From assembly GCF_907165205.1 (NCBI RefSeq), contig NC_058195.1, positions 26,680,936 to 26,744,935 of the forward strand: a DNA stretch of 64,000 bases, written 5' to 3'. The first letter of the stretch is position 1; each line of letters opens with the position of its first letter. Positions 54,396 through 64,000 of the stretch are shown here, piece after piece. The position numbers and the translations under genes were made by a program. Under the pieces are notes generated by a model that had not been told where the DNA came from, made no database searches, and saw nothing but the letters and a program-made list of their open reading frames with translations. This DNA comes from Coccinella septempunctata (taxonomy: Eukaryota > Arthropoda > Insecta > Coleoptera > Coccinellidae).

Positions 54396-54663
54396 TAACA
54401 CGCAAAACGAAATGTTACTCGAACTCATCTTGAGCAATTCGTTCCTTAAAAGCTCGAATCAGGTAGAGAAGTTTGAACCCTTCGTATCAGCATTAACACG
54501 TGTTTTGCAGTAAACAGATGCCGATTTCATTTTCAACGGGCAATGTAACCAGGGTCGGGGGGATGAACCAGAGTCTCTGGATGAACGTTTCTCACAACAA
54601 GAAGAATTTGAATTTTCATATGAGGGTGAGGCATTTGTTTCAAAATTTTCAGAGTACAAGGAG

Positions 54664-56913
54664 TATACAGGGTGTTTCACGAGTAAACAGACAAATGAAA
54701 ACCGTGAATTGAGGGCATTGCGCGGAGTTCAAAATCACCCCATATACAGGGTGTCCCAAAACTAGTGAATCAAACGTCACACCACGATAGAGTAAACCAA
54801 ATATTATCGAATGACACCAACATTAGTTCAACGAAAACGTACCGTTTCCAAAATAATCAGAATTTTATTAAAACACCCAAAGTTCCCGATTTTCGAACTA
54901 TTTTTCTTAATAACAGGGCCAGTTTGTGAAGAAGGATATCGATTCTAAATTATATTGAACTAAGATTATTGTTTTATCTCCCCTAATTGAAATTATTTTA
55001 AGTAGTTAATCGATAACCATAACCTAAGTCTCGACCTAAGTTGATGTTAATTGAAACAATTGTTTTTTCTACATGATTTTCAATACTCAGATTAAACAGG
55101 GGTGATAATATGGAAGAAAAACGCTATCCTTAATCACAAATTTGCCTTGTGATTAAAAAATAGTTCGAAAATCGGCAACTTTAGGTTAGGTTTTCTCAGA
55201 AACCGTACATTTTCGCTCAACTAATGTTGGTGTCATTCGATAGTATTTGATCTACTCTATCGTGGTGTGACGTTTGTTTCAATAGTTTTGGGGCACCCTA
55301 TATATAGGTTTCTTCAGTGTTTTTTGAAATTTCTCTAATTTCCGTTCGGCTATAAGTCCTGAAATTCTCTATCAAGTCGACTGAAAATTTATATTTAGCC
55401 TTGAGTGGTTAATTTCATTGAAACAGAGCATTTAAATTCGAAAAAAATCAGGACCGGGCTCAGTGAGGCTTTACTTAACTTCAAACTCATAAAAACAACG
55501 TGTATGTAGTTTTTTAATCATAATTTAAACTTTTTTGTTATCTGCATTATTATTGTCTCAAAATGAATTGATTTTTGGGTTGCGCCACCTGTTGATCATG
55601 TTTTAGAAGTAATTGTTTTGGTCAGACGCCTTCAAGGAATAGAGCACTTCATGAAAAATAGAAATTCTTAATTGATTTTTTTTTCAAAGAAATGAAATGA
55701 ATGTGTTCAACAATTATACCATATTCGGTCTTCAAAATAGTCATTCACAATGATAAAATGTTTCAAAATTGATAATGCACAAATATGGATGGAAAAACTA
55801 CGCTATCTTCAAACTAAATATTAAAACTTGATCTTCAGAATTAATCTATTTTTCTTTGGGCAACTAGTTGTGTGAATGAAAACAAAGAAAGAAATCGCGG
55901 AATGTCAGATCTGGAGATCTAGCAGTCCAATGTTGGGGTCCTACCCTTCTAATGAAATGACCTGAAATACTGATAAATACTTTTGCTAGTGCATGAATAT
56001 CATCAATGTTTCAATAACAAATTGTAATAAGACCAGACCAATCCATAGATTTCCATAGATCCAATAATGAATATAACGGAATAAGTGAAGAACTCGAAAG
56101 TGCATTTATCATACTTATTCGAAGTGCCAATCATTACCTTCACTAAAAGACCAAATGAGGTGAAAATCAATTCGGAAAATTACTTCAGGTCCACGTTGTC
56201 CATAAAAAGCGATTCATTCGGAAGATATCAAGTTATAATTATTATTTTCATGATAGCGTAGTTTTTTATTGCTATTTTTGTTCATTATCAATAATAAAGC
56301 TTATTATCACTGTGAATGATTTATCTGAATAACCAGATATGCTAAAATATCAAAAACGAAAAAATTCAGTTGAACATTTCCAATTCCATTTTTAGATTTC
56401 CACTTCTGATTGGCGATCATATTCATACCAATAATTATTATGAAGTAAAAGTCAATATGCTGCGCTGGTTTTTTCTAGAGGCATTTCACCACCAGACAAT
56501 TATTCATTAAAAATTATCCACTGATAAAGCATACCAAACTTTCATTGATTTTGAGAAAATAAATGCAGATACCTGAAAAATTGAAAATTATGACGAAAAA
56601 AACTACAAACAGAGTGTTTTGCATGAGTTTAAGTTTGAATATAGCCTAAATGAGTCCGGTGCTGTGTTCGTCAACTTTTAATGTTCTGTTTTATTGAAAC
56701 TTACAAGCTTAAGCGGATAATGAGTTTTTAGCCGAATACAACTAAATTATTTGGAGTTATAGCTGAACGAAAATTCGGGAAATTTGAATAAACTCCTCTG
56801 TATATCGGAAACGGAATGCCCAAGACACACATATGAGGTGTTTTTGAACTCAGCTCAATGCCCTCTATTCACGGTTTTCGTTTGTCCGTTTACTTGTGAA
56901 ACACCCTGTGTAT
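54664..56913. mobile_element. 2.2 kb element with long TIRs and nested element
   Basis: The left end TATACAGGGTGTTTCACGAG and the following CGTGAATTGAGGGCATTG are matched inverted at 56790-56913 (CAATGCCCTC, TTCACGG, GTGAAACACCCTGTG). After the nested element (54745-55302), the left TIR resumes (TTTCCGTTCGGCTATAAGT at about 55341) and still pairs with 56740-56790 (ATAGCTGAACGAAAA), so TIRs reach about 170 bp. The interior has no transposase. Confidence 0.78.
54745..55302. mobile_element. Nested foldback-type element, 150-180 bp arms
   Basis: TACAGGGTGTCCCAAAACTA at the left end pairs with TAGTTTTGGGGCACCCTATA at the right. Arms also share ACGTCACACCACGATAGAGT (54773) and ACCAACATTAGTTCAACGAA (54827) with their reverse complements at 55145-55275. 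TA occurs at both junctions. It interrupts the left TIR of the 54664-56913 element and so is younger. Confidence 0.85.
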
Positions 56914-57149
56914 TGAAAAATCGCAAAAGACTCCTCGAGCAATTAAGAAATGCCATTAAATCAAGGAGTTTCTTTTGATGCGCTATGATGAAAAATATCA
57001 ATATCCAGTTATTATTATTATTTATATAATTATATCTCGAAAACCAAGGCACTTTTACCAAACGTAAAATATATTTATCTGAAGCGCCATAGAGTCCTCT
57101 ACCCGCAGGATCCATATTATCCAGTCATTACGCCACACCCTGTATAATT
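56914..57149. other. Spacer
   Basis: Non-coding. CACACCCTGTATAATTATTA at its end (57133) looks like one more GGGTGT-type element end in isolation. Confidence 0.35.
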
Positions 57150-57785
57150 ATTATCATTATATCAATGTATTGAAAATAAACAGACATGAATACGTGCCAG
57201 TTGTTTTGTGAGGTGAAGCTCCTCTTGCTTCAAACTTCTTCTAATTATTTTGACTACCATTCACGCAAGATGATTTTTGTTGAAGAATTCAACATTCTTG
57301 TAATTATCCGTTCATTTCTTCAAGAGATACCCATTCCCTACCACCTTTGATTATTCAACTCAATGCTAACACTGCATCAAATGCATTTCATCTTCGGGTT
57401 GATTTTTTTGAATTCTACAACTGATGTAACGTCTTCAACCTCCAGCCAAAGAAGATAAACAACAGTAACTCTCCTCAAGCTACTGATCACTTGTATTTTC
57501 CATATAAATAAATAGATTTGGTATGTCTTCAATTAGTTTGTATAAACGTCAATTATGTTCGTTACATATTTTCGACTTGATATTTTCCGAAGTAATTTAA
57601 CATTGTCATGAAATACGTAATTACTGAGAGTCTCACGTAGAACGGACTACGTAGCACTGATTTAAAACTCAAGAATGTTTTGACAAGCGTCTTAACCCAA
57701 CATTTTCGTATCATACAGAGTGAAAGGTATCCAATTTTCATGGCCAATCCAGTGCTAAAATGAAAGTGAATGAAGTATAGAAGCT
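57150..57785. repeat. Dispersed repeat, copy B
   Basis: Direct-orientation copy of 6085-6700, with an additional block around 57330-57390 and 57440-57480 relative to copy A. Ends AAAGTGAATGAAGTATAGAA. Confidence 0.75.
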
Positions 57786-58674
<889 letters not shown>

Positions 58675-60769
58675 ATTTCCTTTTACCATGAAATGGTGTA
58701 GGGTATAATAACAGAAAACAAACATTAAATTCTTCCCTCGTAAACGAACTTCGACCATTCCTTCTTGTTGGCTGTCATCTTCCTTGCTCTTTCCCAAGTT
58801 TGTCCCCTTTCTCCAATTATCTTCCCCATTTGCTTGTCCCAGGTAGTAACCGGTCTTCCGCGCCTTCTTTTTTCCGTAACCTTTGCTTCCCATACTTTTC
58901 TAGCAGGTCTTTCGTGATTCATCCTTTTCAGATGTCCCCACCAACTCAGTTGTCTCTTCTCTATGAAATCCTGTGGAGGTTCTATTCCGATGTCTTTCCT
59001 GATAAGATCGTTTCTCACCCTGTGCATCCTTGAAAAGTGAAGGGAATAACCCTTCACTTTTCTTAGATATTTCATTTCCATTGCCTGCATCCTGCTTTTC
59101 TGTCTTCTATCAAGTACCCACGATTCGCACCCGAATGTAAGTATTGGTCTATAAATCGCTTTGTATACATTCATCTTAGTACTTCTTGATATTTCTTTCC
59201 TACTCAGTTCTCATTCATGGCATGGTATATCTTCAATGTGCTTTCCAATCTACTGTTTATTTCCAGATCTTGTTTTCCATTTTCTTCTATCTGCACTCCT
59301 AAGTATTTGAAAGATGTCACCTGCTCCAATCTTACTCCTTCTATCTGTACGTCAACGTTTTCCTGAGAGTTGCTCACCACCATAACTTTTGTTTTTTTCT
59401 TGTTCATTTCCATTCCGAATTCCTTCAACACCGCATTCCAGATGTCCATATTTGTCTATAGATCTCTCTCACTCTCAGCAACGATAACAATATCGTCCAC
59501 GAAGGCACATTCTGATATTACCACTCTCTTTAAGTTTCTGTACCCGACTTGAAATTTCTTCGATCTTCTTGTGCACTCCTTCAGAATTTCATCCATAAAT
59601 ATTGTGAACAGCACAGGGCTCAAACTACCTCCTTGTCTTAAACCTATTTTTGTACTGAATTCTCCAGATGTTCGGTTGTGGCTGATAATTCTATTCCTGT
59701 TCAATTCATATACATTCTTAACAAGTCTTATAATTTTCTTGTTCATTCCCCTCTCTTCCAGAATTTTCAATAGTTTCCTTCTTTTAACTCTGTCAAAAGC
59801 CTTCACCAAATCCACAAAACCCATGTATATCCTACCATCTTTTTGTTTCGCCCTCTCAATCAGTATTTTCAACGTGAATATGTGATCTTGTATACTTCTT
59901 CCCTTTCTGAAGCCGCTTTGCGTTTCCTCTAGATTTGTTTCTATCTTCTCTCTTATTTTTCCATCCAGTATTCTCTCAAAAACTTTCATAGCTGAGCTCA
60001 ACAGAGTGATACCCCTATAGTTGTTACATTCTTGACATCCCCCTTCTTGTGTACTGGTACTATCAAAGATGTTTGCCAATCCAGTGGTACTATTTCTTCT
60101 GTCCATGCCCTCTGAACAATTTCCAATAGCATTTCGGTTCCTTTTTGTCCTAGGTATTTCAACATTTCTGCTGTTATTCTGTCACATCCTGCTGCTTTGC
60201 CATTTTTTAGGGTATTTATCGCTTTCTTCAGTTCTTCCATTGATATGCCTTCCTCTTCATCACTTAATTCTTGTGTTTCCCCAATTTCCTGTCCTACATC
60301 CCTCTCAAATCTCTCCTCATTCAGTAGGTCGTCAAAATATCCTCTCCACCTTTCCATTATTGCAGTATCTTCCTTCAGCAGGTTTCCATCTTTATCCTTT
60401 ATCATCACATTATCATTCCTTGGTGTCTTTCTCGCATTTTTAAGAACTCTATGGAATAGCTTTTGATTACTCTTATGGTCTTTCTCCATTTTTTCCCCAA
60501 ATTCTTCCCATTTCTTCTTCTTCTCCCTTTGAATCAACTCCTTTACTACTTTTTTTCGTTGTTTGTATTGCCCATATTTCTCCACTGTTTTATGACTCAG
60601 GTATTGTTTCCATTTATCCTTTTTAATCTTCGCCTGATATTTTATCTCGCTTGTCCACCATGATGTTTGTTTTCTCTTATTCGTCTTCTTATAACTTCCA
60701 CATACATTACGTGTAGTTTCGGTAACTATGCTCTTGAAACTCCCCCATATGCTCTCCAACAACGAGGTA
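58675..60769 (-). mobile_element. RTE-like LINE, longest copy, decayed
   Basis: A minus-strand LINE from about 60769 (LESIWGSFKSIVTETTRN) to the 3' end at 58675 followed by (TA)n. The endonuclease is absent; the element starts in the endonuclease-RT linker, exactly where a PLE end begins at 60770. Protein type (WWGHLKRM...RRRGRPVTTWDK end; LRQGGSLSPVLFTIFMDE) corresponds to insect elements often called endonuclease-reverse transcriptase, near RTE; clade assignment is tentative. Confidence 0.82.
58725..60762 (-). pseudogene. RTE-like reverse transcriptase, four collinear frames
   Basis: In coding order: 60762-59998, the linker and RT fingers (SWWTSEIKYQAKIKKDKWKQ; GKAAGCDRITAEMLKYLG; SLIVPVHKKGDVKN); 60106-59456, the palm (YRGITLLSSAMKVFERIL; FRKGRSIQDHIFTLKIL; MGFVDLVKAFDRVKRRKLL; catalytic CAFVDDIVIVAESE); 59449-59204, the thumb (KYLGVQIEENGKQDLEINS); and 59174-58725, the C-terminal part (FGCESWVLDRRQKSRMQ; SWWGHLKRMNHERP). 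Three frame changes (about 60050, 59452, 59190) break the gene. The catalytic FVDD is in place. Confidence 0.85.
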
Positions 60770-60912
60770 ATTAATGTTTGTTAACTTTAATGTATTGTAT
60801 TTTACCAATAAATGTTTTCAGTCTTGATAAAGGAACCAACAGGTTCCGAAACGTCGACAAAATTGTAAAAACCAGCAGTTTATGTCCAATTCCCTAAGAT
60901 GCCCAATATAGA
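60770..60912 (+). mobile_element. PLE terminal fragment (same family as copies 2 and 3)
   Basis: From AACGAGGTAATTAATGTTTG to CCTAAGATGCCCAATATAG it matches 44824-44968 in inverted orientation, including the hammerhead-like motif. There is no coding sequence. The left edge abuts the RTE-like LINE, the right edge an R2-type LINE. Confidence 0.82.
60821..60858 (+). ncRNA. Hammerhead-like motif in the PLE fragment
   Basis: GTCTTGATAAAGGAACC, loop AACA, GGTTCCGAAACGTCGA: intact 6-bp stem and GAAAC, U and A at core positions 3 and 8. Confidence 0.5.
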
Positions 60913-60959
60913 TTATGTCTTTAGCCTTGCGGCTTTCACACTCCTCTCCAGAGGAAACT

Positions 60960-61810
60960 TCACTTATCCCAGATATCTCAGATATCAAAAGGATTAAGCT
61001 CTATTGGAGCCCTTTCCAGGTTTTCGGGCTCGTGGTGGTGGTCGGGTCCGGGTCGCTCCTCGCCTCCCTGCCGCCGGTTGGATTCCTGCTCCACCCGCAC
61101 TTCCTGTCGGAGCAGACGGTGTTCCTCTGAATTTCCCATGTACTTGCGTACAGTTTCCGCCGTTCCCAGCAGTACCGCCTTCTGCATGACCCTATAGATA
61201 TTTTCGTCCAGCTGAAGTTTCCTCATGTCCTCCAGAAATTTCTTCGGTATCAGGCCTGTAGATGATATTACAATAGGGATGGTCTTGACATCTTTCAGCT
61301 TCCGCTGTCTCCTGGTTTGCTCCTCGATATCTCTGTACTTTGGAATTTTTTCAGTTTGCCTATCTAGAAGATTGTTATTATTTGGAATCGCCACATCGAT
61401 GAATAGTACTCTGTCCTCATCCTTATTGAGCAATATGAGGTCTGGTCTATTGTGGGTTATTTTCCGGTCTGTGAGAACCGTGCGATCCCAGTAGAGCTTG
61501 TGATGTTCATTTTCCAATACAGCATCCGGATGGTAATTGTAATAAGGAACCTTTTTCGAACTTAGAAGTTTGTGTTTTAGTGCCAATTCTTGGTGAAGAA
61601 TCTTGGCAACGGCATCATGTCTATTTTTGTACACCGTGCCCGCGAACTTCTGACATCCGCCTGTGATGTGCTGGATAGTTTCATATGTCATCCTTGGCGA
61701 TATATTTCATGTAGTTCCTTATTGGAATCACCTGATCCTGGATGGCGTGCATGAAGCCCTCTGTCTCAGGAAACAACCTTACGGAAGTCAACCAGTAGTT
61801 CGACGCAGAT
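60960..61810 (-). pseudogene. R2-type LINE C-terminal region with restriction-like endonuclease
   Basis: The minus strand reads LFPETEGFMHAIQDQVIPIR (about 61790-61730), a frame break, then ETIQHITGGCQKFAGTVYKN followed by RHDAVAKILHQEL, LYWDRTVLTDRKITHNRPDL, DRVLFIDVAIPNNNN and TEKIPKYRDIEEQTR, ending at 60978. A Cys-His knuckle, RHD, RPD-x-D and K..KY are the signature of the C-terminal PD-(D/E)XK nuclease of R2-type non-LTR retrotransposons, which cuts the target site. The key residues look intact in 61691-60978, but the RT is gone. A related, shorter fragment is at 47945. Confidence 0.72.
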
Positions 61811-62074
61811 ATGTCGACGTCAGAGCCGGAACTAGGATTCTGGCGCCTCTGTGGCGAATTCTCATAATGCGCCCCTTAGAAATTCTATTTTTTATGTTGA
61901 TTTTTATTTATCTTCCATAATCCAATACCTAGCTTTTTTTGCTCGGAAAAATCTTTCCTCTTTTAAAGAAAACAATACAAATAAAATCAAAATAAAAGGG
62001 ATACAAAATAACAATAACATGCATTCAAAATGAACTATAATTTGACTTTTCTTGCTTTGGTTTCTGCAAGAATA
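61811..62074. other. Spacer
   Basis: AT-rich, no recognised feature. Confidence 0.3.
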
Positions 62075-62520
62075 TCAATCCATGATGTCGTGATTCTTTT
62101 CAATTGATGGGACTGCTATGCTAAATAAGTCAGCCTTTTCTGTCCAGTTGAAGACCTTAAATAGGTTTTCACGAATTTCAATTTGTTGAAAGAACGTTAA
62201 TGTGTAGATGTGGCAGCTGTAGTTACTGATAAAGTCAAGAATATTTTGAGTGGCCACAAATTCGTATGGATCTGAATCGGAACTATACTTCAATGCTTTC
62301 TTGTTTAGTTCGCCAAGTAGAAAGTCTTGCAAACATAATCCCTCTAGAAAGCTGTCTTCAGCAACTTCTGGTAAAACACTGAATCTTTCTTCAAGTTGTA
62401 CTAGAATAGAGTTCGCTACTTGAATGAGGTCCTTTTTCAGCTTATTCTTCTAGTCAAAATTAAATGTTTCGTCATAAGCTTATCCACACCAGGCTTTTTC
62501 ATTTTTTTTCTCTTTTCCTC
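62075..62520 (-). pseudogene. Unidentified minus-strand coding remnant
   Basis: The frame 62332-62075 and its upstream extension read LEERFSVLPEVAEDSFLEG, DFLLGELNKKALKYSSDSDP, NILDFISNYSCHIYTLTFFQ and end SIEKNHDIMD. Further upstream, EITEEEKRKKMKKPGVDKLM appears in another frame. The composition is clearly protein-like, but I recognise no family; a transposase or transposon accessory protein is possible given the context. A stop near 62450 separates the parts. Confidence 0.35.
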
Positions 62521-62809
62521 TTCTGTAATCTCTATCTGTGATAATTTATCAGCTCTCTAGTTCGAATGATTTCCAGGCTCATATTATAACTTCACTCAAT
62601 AACTAAGTATGTATTATAATAAGAAGAAGTAAAACCCTTATAAACCAAAATGCACGAGCGTTGTCTGCGATAAAAGGAGCTATTGCTGTCTATTAGTCCG
62701 GGAGGCAGGGGCTTTTTTTTCAAGGAATTTCATCCCGGCTGAATTTAATACTGTAGGTTGTAGTCACATTGCAAATGACGAAACCGACCGTCAGCTTCAA
62801 TACCATCGG
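62521..62809. other. Flank of the palindrome with related words
   Basis: Non-coding. TTTCATCCCGGCTGAATTTA at 62727 is a diverged copy of the word TTTTATCCCGGCTGAAATTT in the palindrome arm (62857), so the palindromic element or its relatives extend here. Confidence 0.4.
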
Positions 62810-63464
62810 TGGGTGCGGGCGTGGGAGGCGGCGGAACTTAGGAAAAAATGCAAAATTTCAAGTGATTTTATCCCGGCTGAAATTTTTTATATGTAATATT
62901 AATGTTAAATAGAAACAAAATAGTGAAGTCAGCCGATAGGCGGAGGGTGGAAAATACGTCAGTCGAGCGCGTGAACAGGGGAAAAAAATTGGAAAATCAA
63001 GTGATTTCATCCCGAATGAAAACACCTCCACATGATTCCTTACATATATGGAAATATAAAAATGACCGTCATCTGCGTGTCTAGCGGGGGAAAGACCGTC
63101 AGTCAGATCATTGAAAATTCCGCGCGCCGTATAAATGCATGAGCGCGCTCATATATTTTTGCTCTGACTGACGGTCTTTCCCCCGCTTGACACGCAGCTG
63201 ACGGTCATTTTTATATTTCCATATATGTAAGAAATCATATGGAGGTGTTTTCATTCGGGATTAAATCACTTGACTTTCAAATTTTTTTCCCTAGTTCACG
63301 TGCTCGACTGACGTATTTTACATCCTCCGCCGATCGGCTGACTTCACTATCATGTTTCTGATTAACATCAATATTACATATAGAAAATTTCAGCCCTGAT
63401 AAAATCACTTGAAATTTTGCATTTTTTCCCAAGTTCCGCCGTCTCCCACGCCCGCACCCACCAC
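62810..63464. repeat. 650-bp palindrome with about 300-bp arms
   Basis: The left arm (62810-63107) starts GGTGGGTGCGGGCGTGGGAG and the right arm (63160-63464) is its reverse complement, ending CCCACGCCCGCACCCACC. The arms share GGAAAGACCGTCAGTCAG, ATGACCGTCATCTGCGTG and ATTTCATCCCG words with modest divergence. The loop is about 50 bp. GC-rich words recur within each arm. A foldback element is likely; no target duplication identified. Confidence 0.9.
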
Positions 63465-64000
63465 ATTTATTTTCAAAGAAGCGCTCGTTGAATTTTCAAT
63501 GGACGATTTGTTAAATGATCACATGGCATCGTGGATTGGGAATAAAACAGTTTTCGTAAACTATATGGAATGCCACAAATATGAAGTTGAACAAGGTAAA
63601 ATTCAACGATCATCGGATCCATTGTTAACGTGTCCAGGTAACGAAGAAGCAAAGATGGTTTTCCATGTCTGTCACTTGAAATCTGATGTTCATGTAACAA
63701 TGCGATGTTTTGATACAGATATATTGATCATTATGTTGGGAAATATGAATTTCATAGAGAAGAACGTCCAAATCTCGATGCATGTTGGACCGGCAATATT
63801 CAGACATTCATTGATGTCATCAAATTGTTTGCATCATCGGGTCCAAATTTGTGCTCTGTATTGCCAGGATTTCATGCCTTCAGTGGATACAATTTCAACT
63901 CAGCATTTTACCGTAAAGGCAAAAAAACGTTTGAAATTCTCCGGAAGTTTCCAACGTACATCCAAGCAGTGAGTGACTTTTCACAAATTCCCAATTGTAA
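63465..64000 (+). pseudogene. Fragment of an uncharacterised invertebrate protein family
   Basis: Right after the palindrome the plus strand encodes IFKEALVEFSMDDLLNDHMA, LTCPGNEEAKMVFHVCHLKS, CFDTDILIIMLGNMNF and, after a frame change at about 63800, VLPGFHAFSGYNFNSAFYRK and IQAVSDFSQIPN. The order resembles a family common in invertebrate genomes with HEEADTR, DTDV and GFHAxTGCDTTS motifs, of function unknown to me. Here several conserved positions differ (NEEAKMV for HEEADTR; SGYNFNS for TGCDTTS) and the frame is broken, so it is a decayed copy. The open frame from 63409 includes palindrome sequence that is not part of it. It runs off the window. Confidence 0.5.

Noticed and set aside
54168..54398. 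76-codon frame inside the TAA-flanked MITE
   Set aside because: It reads through the right TIR and has no known features; a coincidental frame in a short element.
62690..63464. CRISPR-like array because of repeated words around 62728-63400
   Set aside because: The repeats are arms of one palindrome with no regular spacing, and the genome is animal.

Overview
The window is a gene-poor, AT-rich stretch of an animal nuclear genome, almost certainly an insect (a beetle is plausible but not provable from the sequence). BEL/Pao, Penelope-like (PLE), Jockey/CR1-like, RTE-like and R2-type non-LTR elements, piggyBac, Tc1/mariner, PIF/Harbinger-like MITEs and a Crypton-like recombinase sit side by side, most of them decayed and many nested. 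There is no sign of bacterial organisation, rRNA, tRNA or CRISPR.

The only host gene I can support is on the + strand: three exons (30371-30506, 37807-38004, 38055-38184) encode the two C1 zinc-finger domains of a diacylglycerol kinase of the zeta/iota type (the class of Drosophila rdgA). Splice sites, codon phases and zinc-ligand residues agree. The other exons lie outside the window, so much of the repeat material here is intron of this gene, including the 7.3 kb intron 30507-37806 and all sequence right of 38184 if the gene continues.

Layout. 1-2516: BEL/Pao fragments broken by an apparent internal inversion. 3150-6061: decayed PLE on the minus strand. 6085-8412: dispersed repeat copy, piggyBac remnant, LINE 3' end. 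8732-8974: MITE with 8-bp target duplication. 9062-20430: one complete but dead BEL/Pao retrotransposon with LTRs and target duplication, carrying three later insertions (Tc1/mariner in the 5' LTR, a LINE in gag, a PLE in the 3' LTR). 20440-26990: a minus-strand LINE split by a nearly intact plus-strand LINE (22220-26640; 990-codon open ORF2). 27017-30126: hairpins, a PIF/Harbinger-like element, a THAP-domain remnant and a small MITE. 30371-38184: kinase exons, with a 2.3 kb imperfect palindrome, LINE, piggyBac and Crypton-like pieces in the intron. 38385-47316: LINE and two PLE copies of one family in opposite orientations, with further LINEs inserted. 47317-48632 and 58468-61800: RTE-like and R2-type LINE ends embedded in long (TA)n tracts. 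48697-57785: mostly non-coding foldback and MITE-like elements. 62075-64000: an unidentified reading frame, a 650-bp palindrome and a fragment of an uncharacterised protein family.

The strongest points for follow-up are the nested BEL locus with readable insertion order, hammerhead-ribozyme-like motifs at PLE ends (including a possible paired change of two core positions), a PLE-RTE junction found twice, the near-intact LINE, and several very large palindromes. I found no convincing wholly new system. All boundaries were read by eye and are approximate unless a target duplication fixes them.
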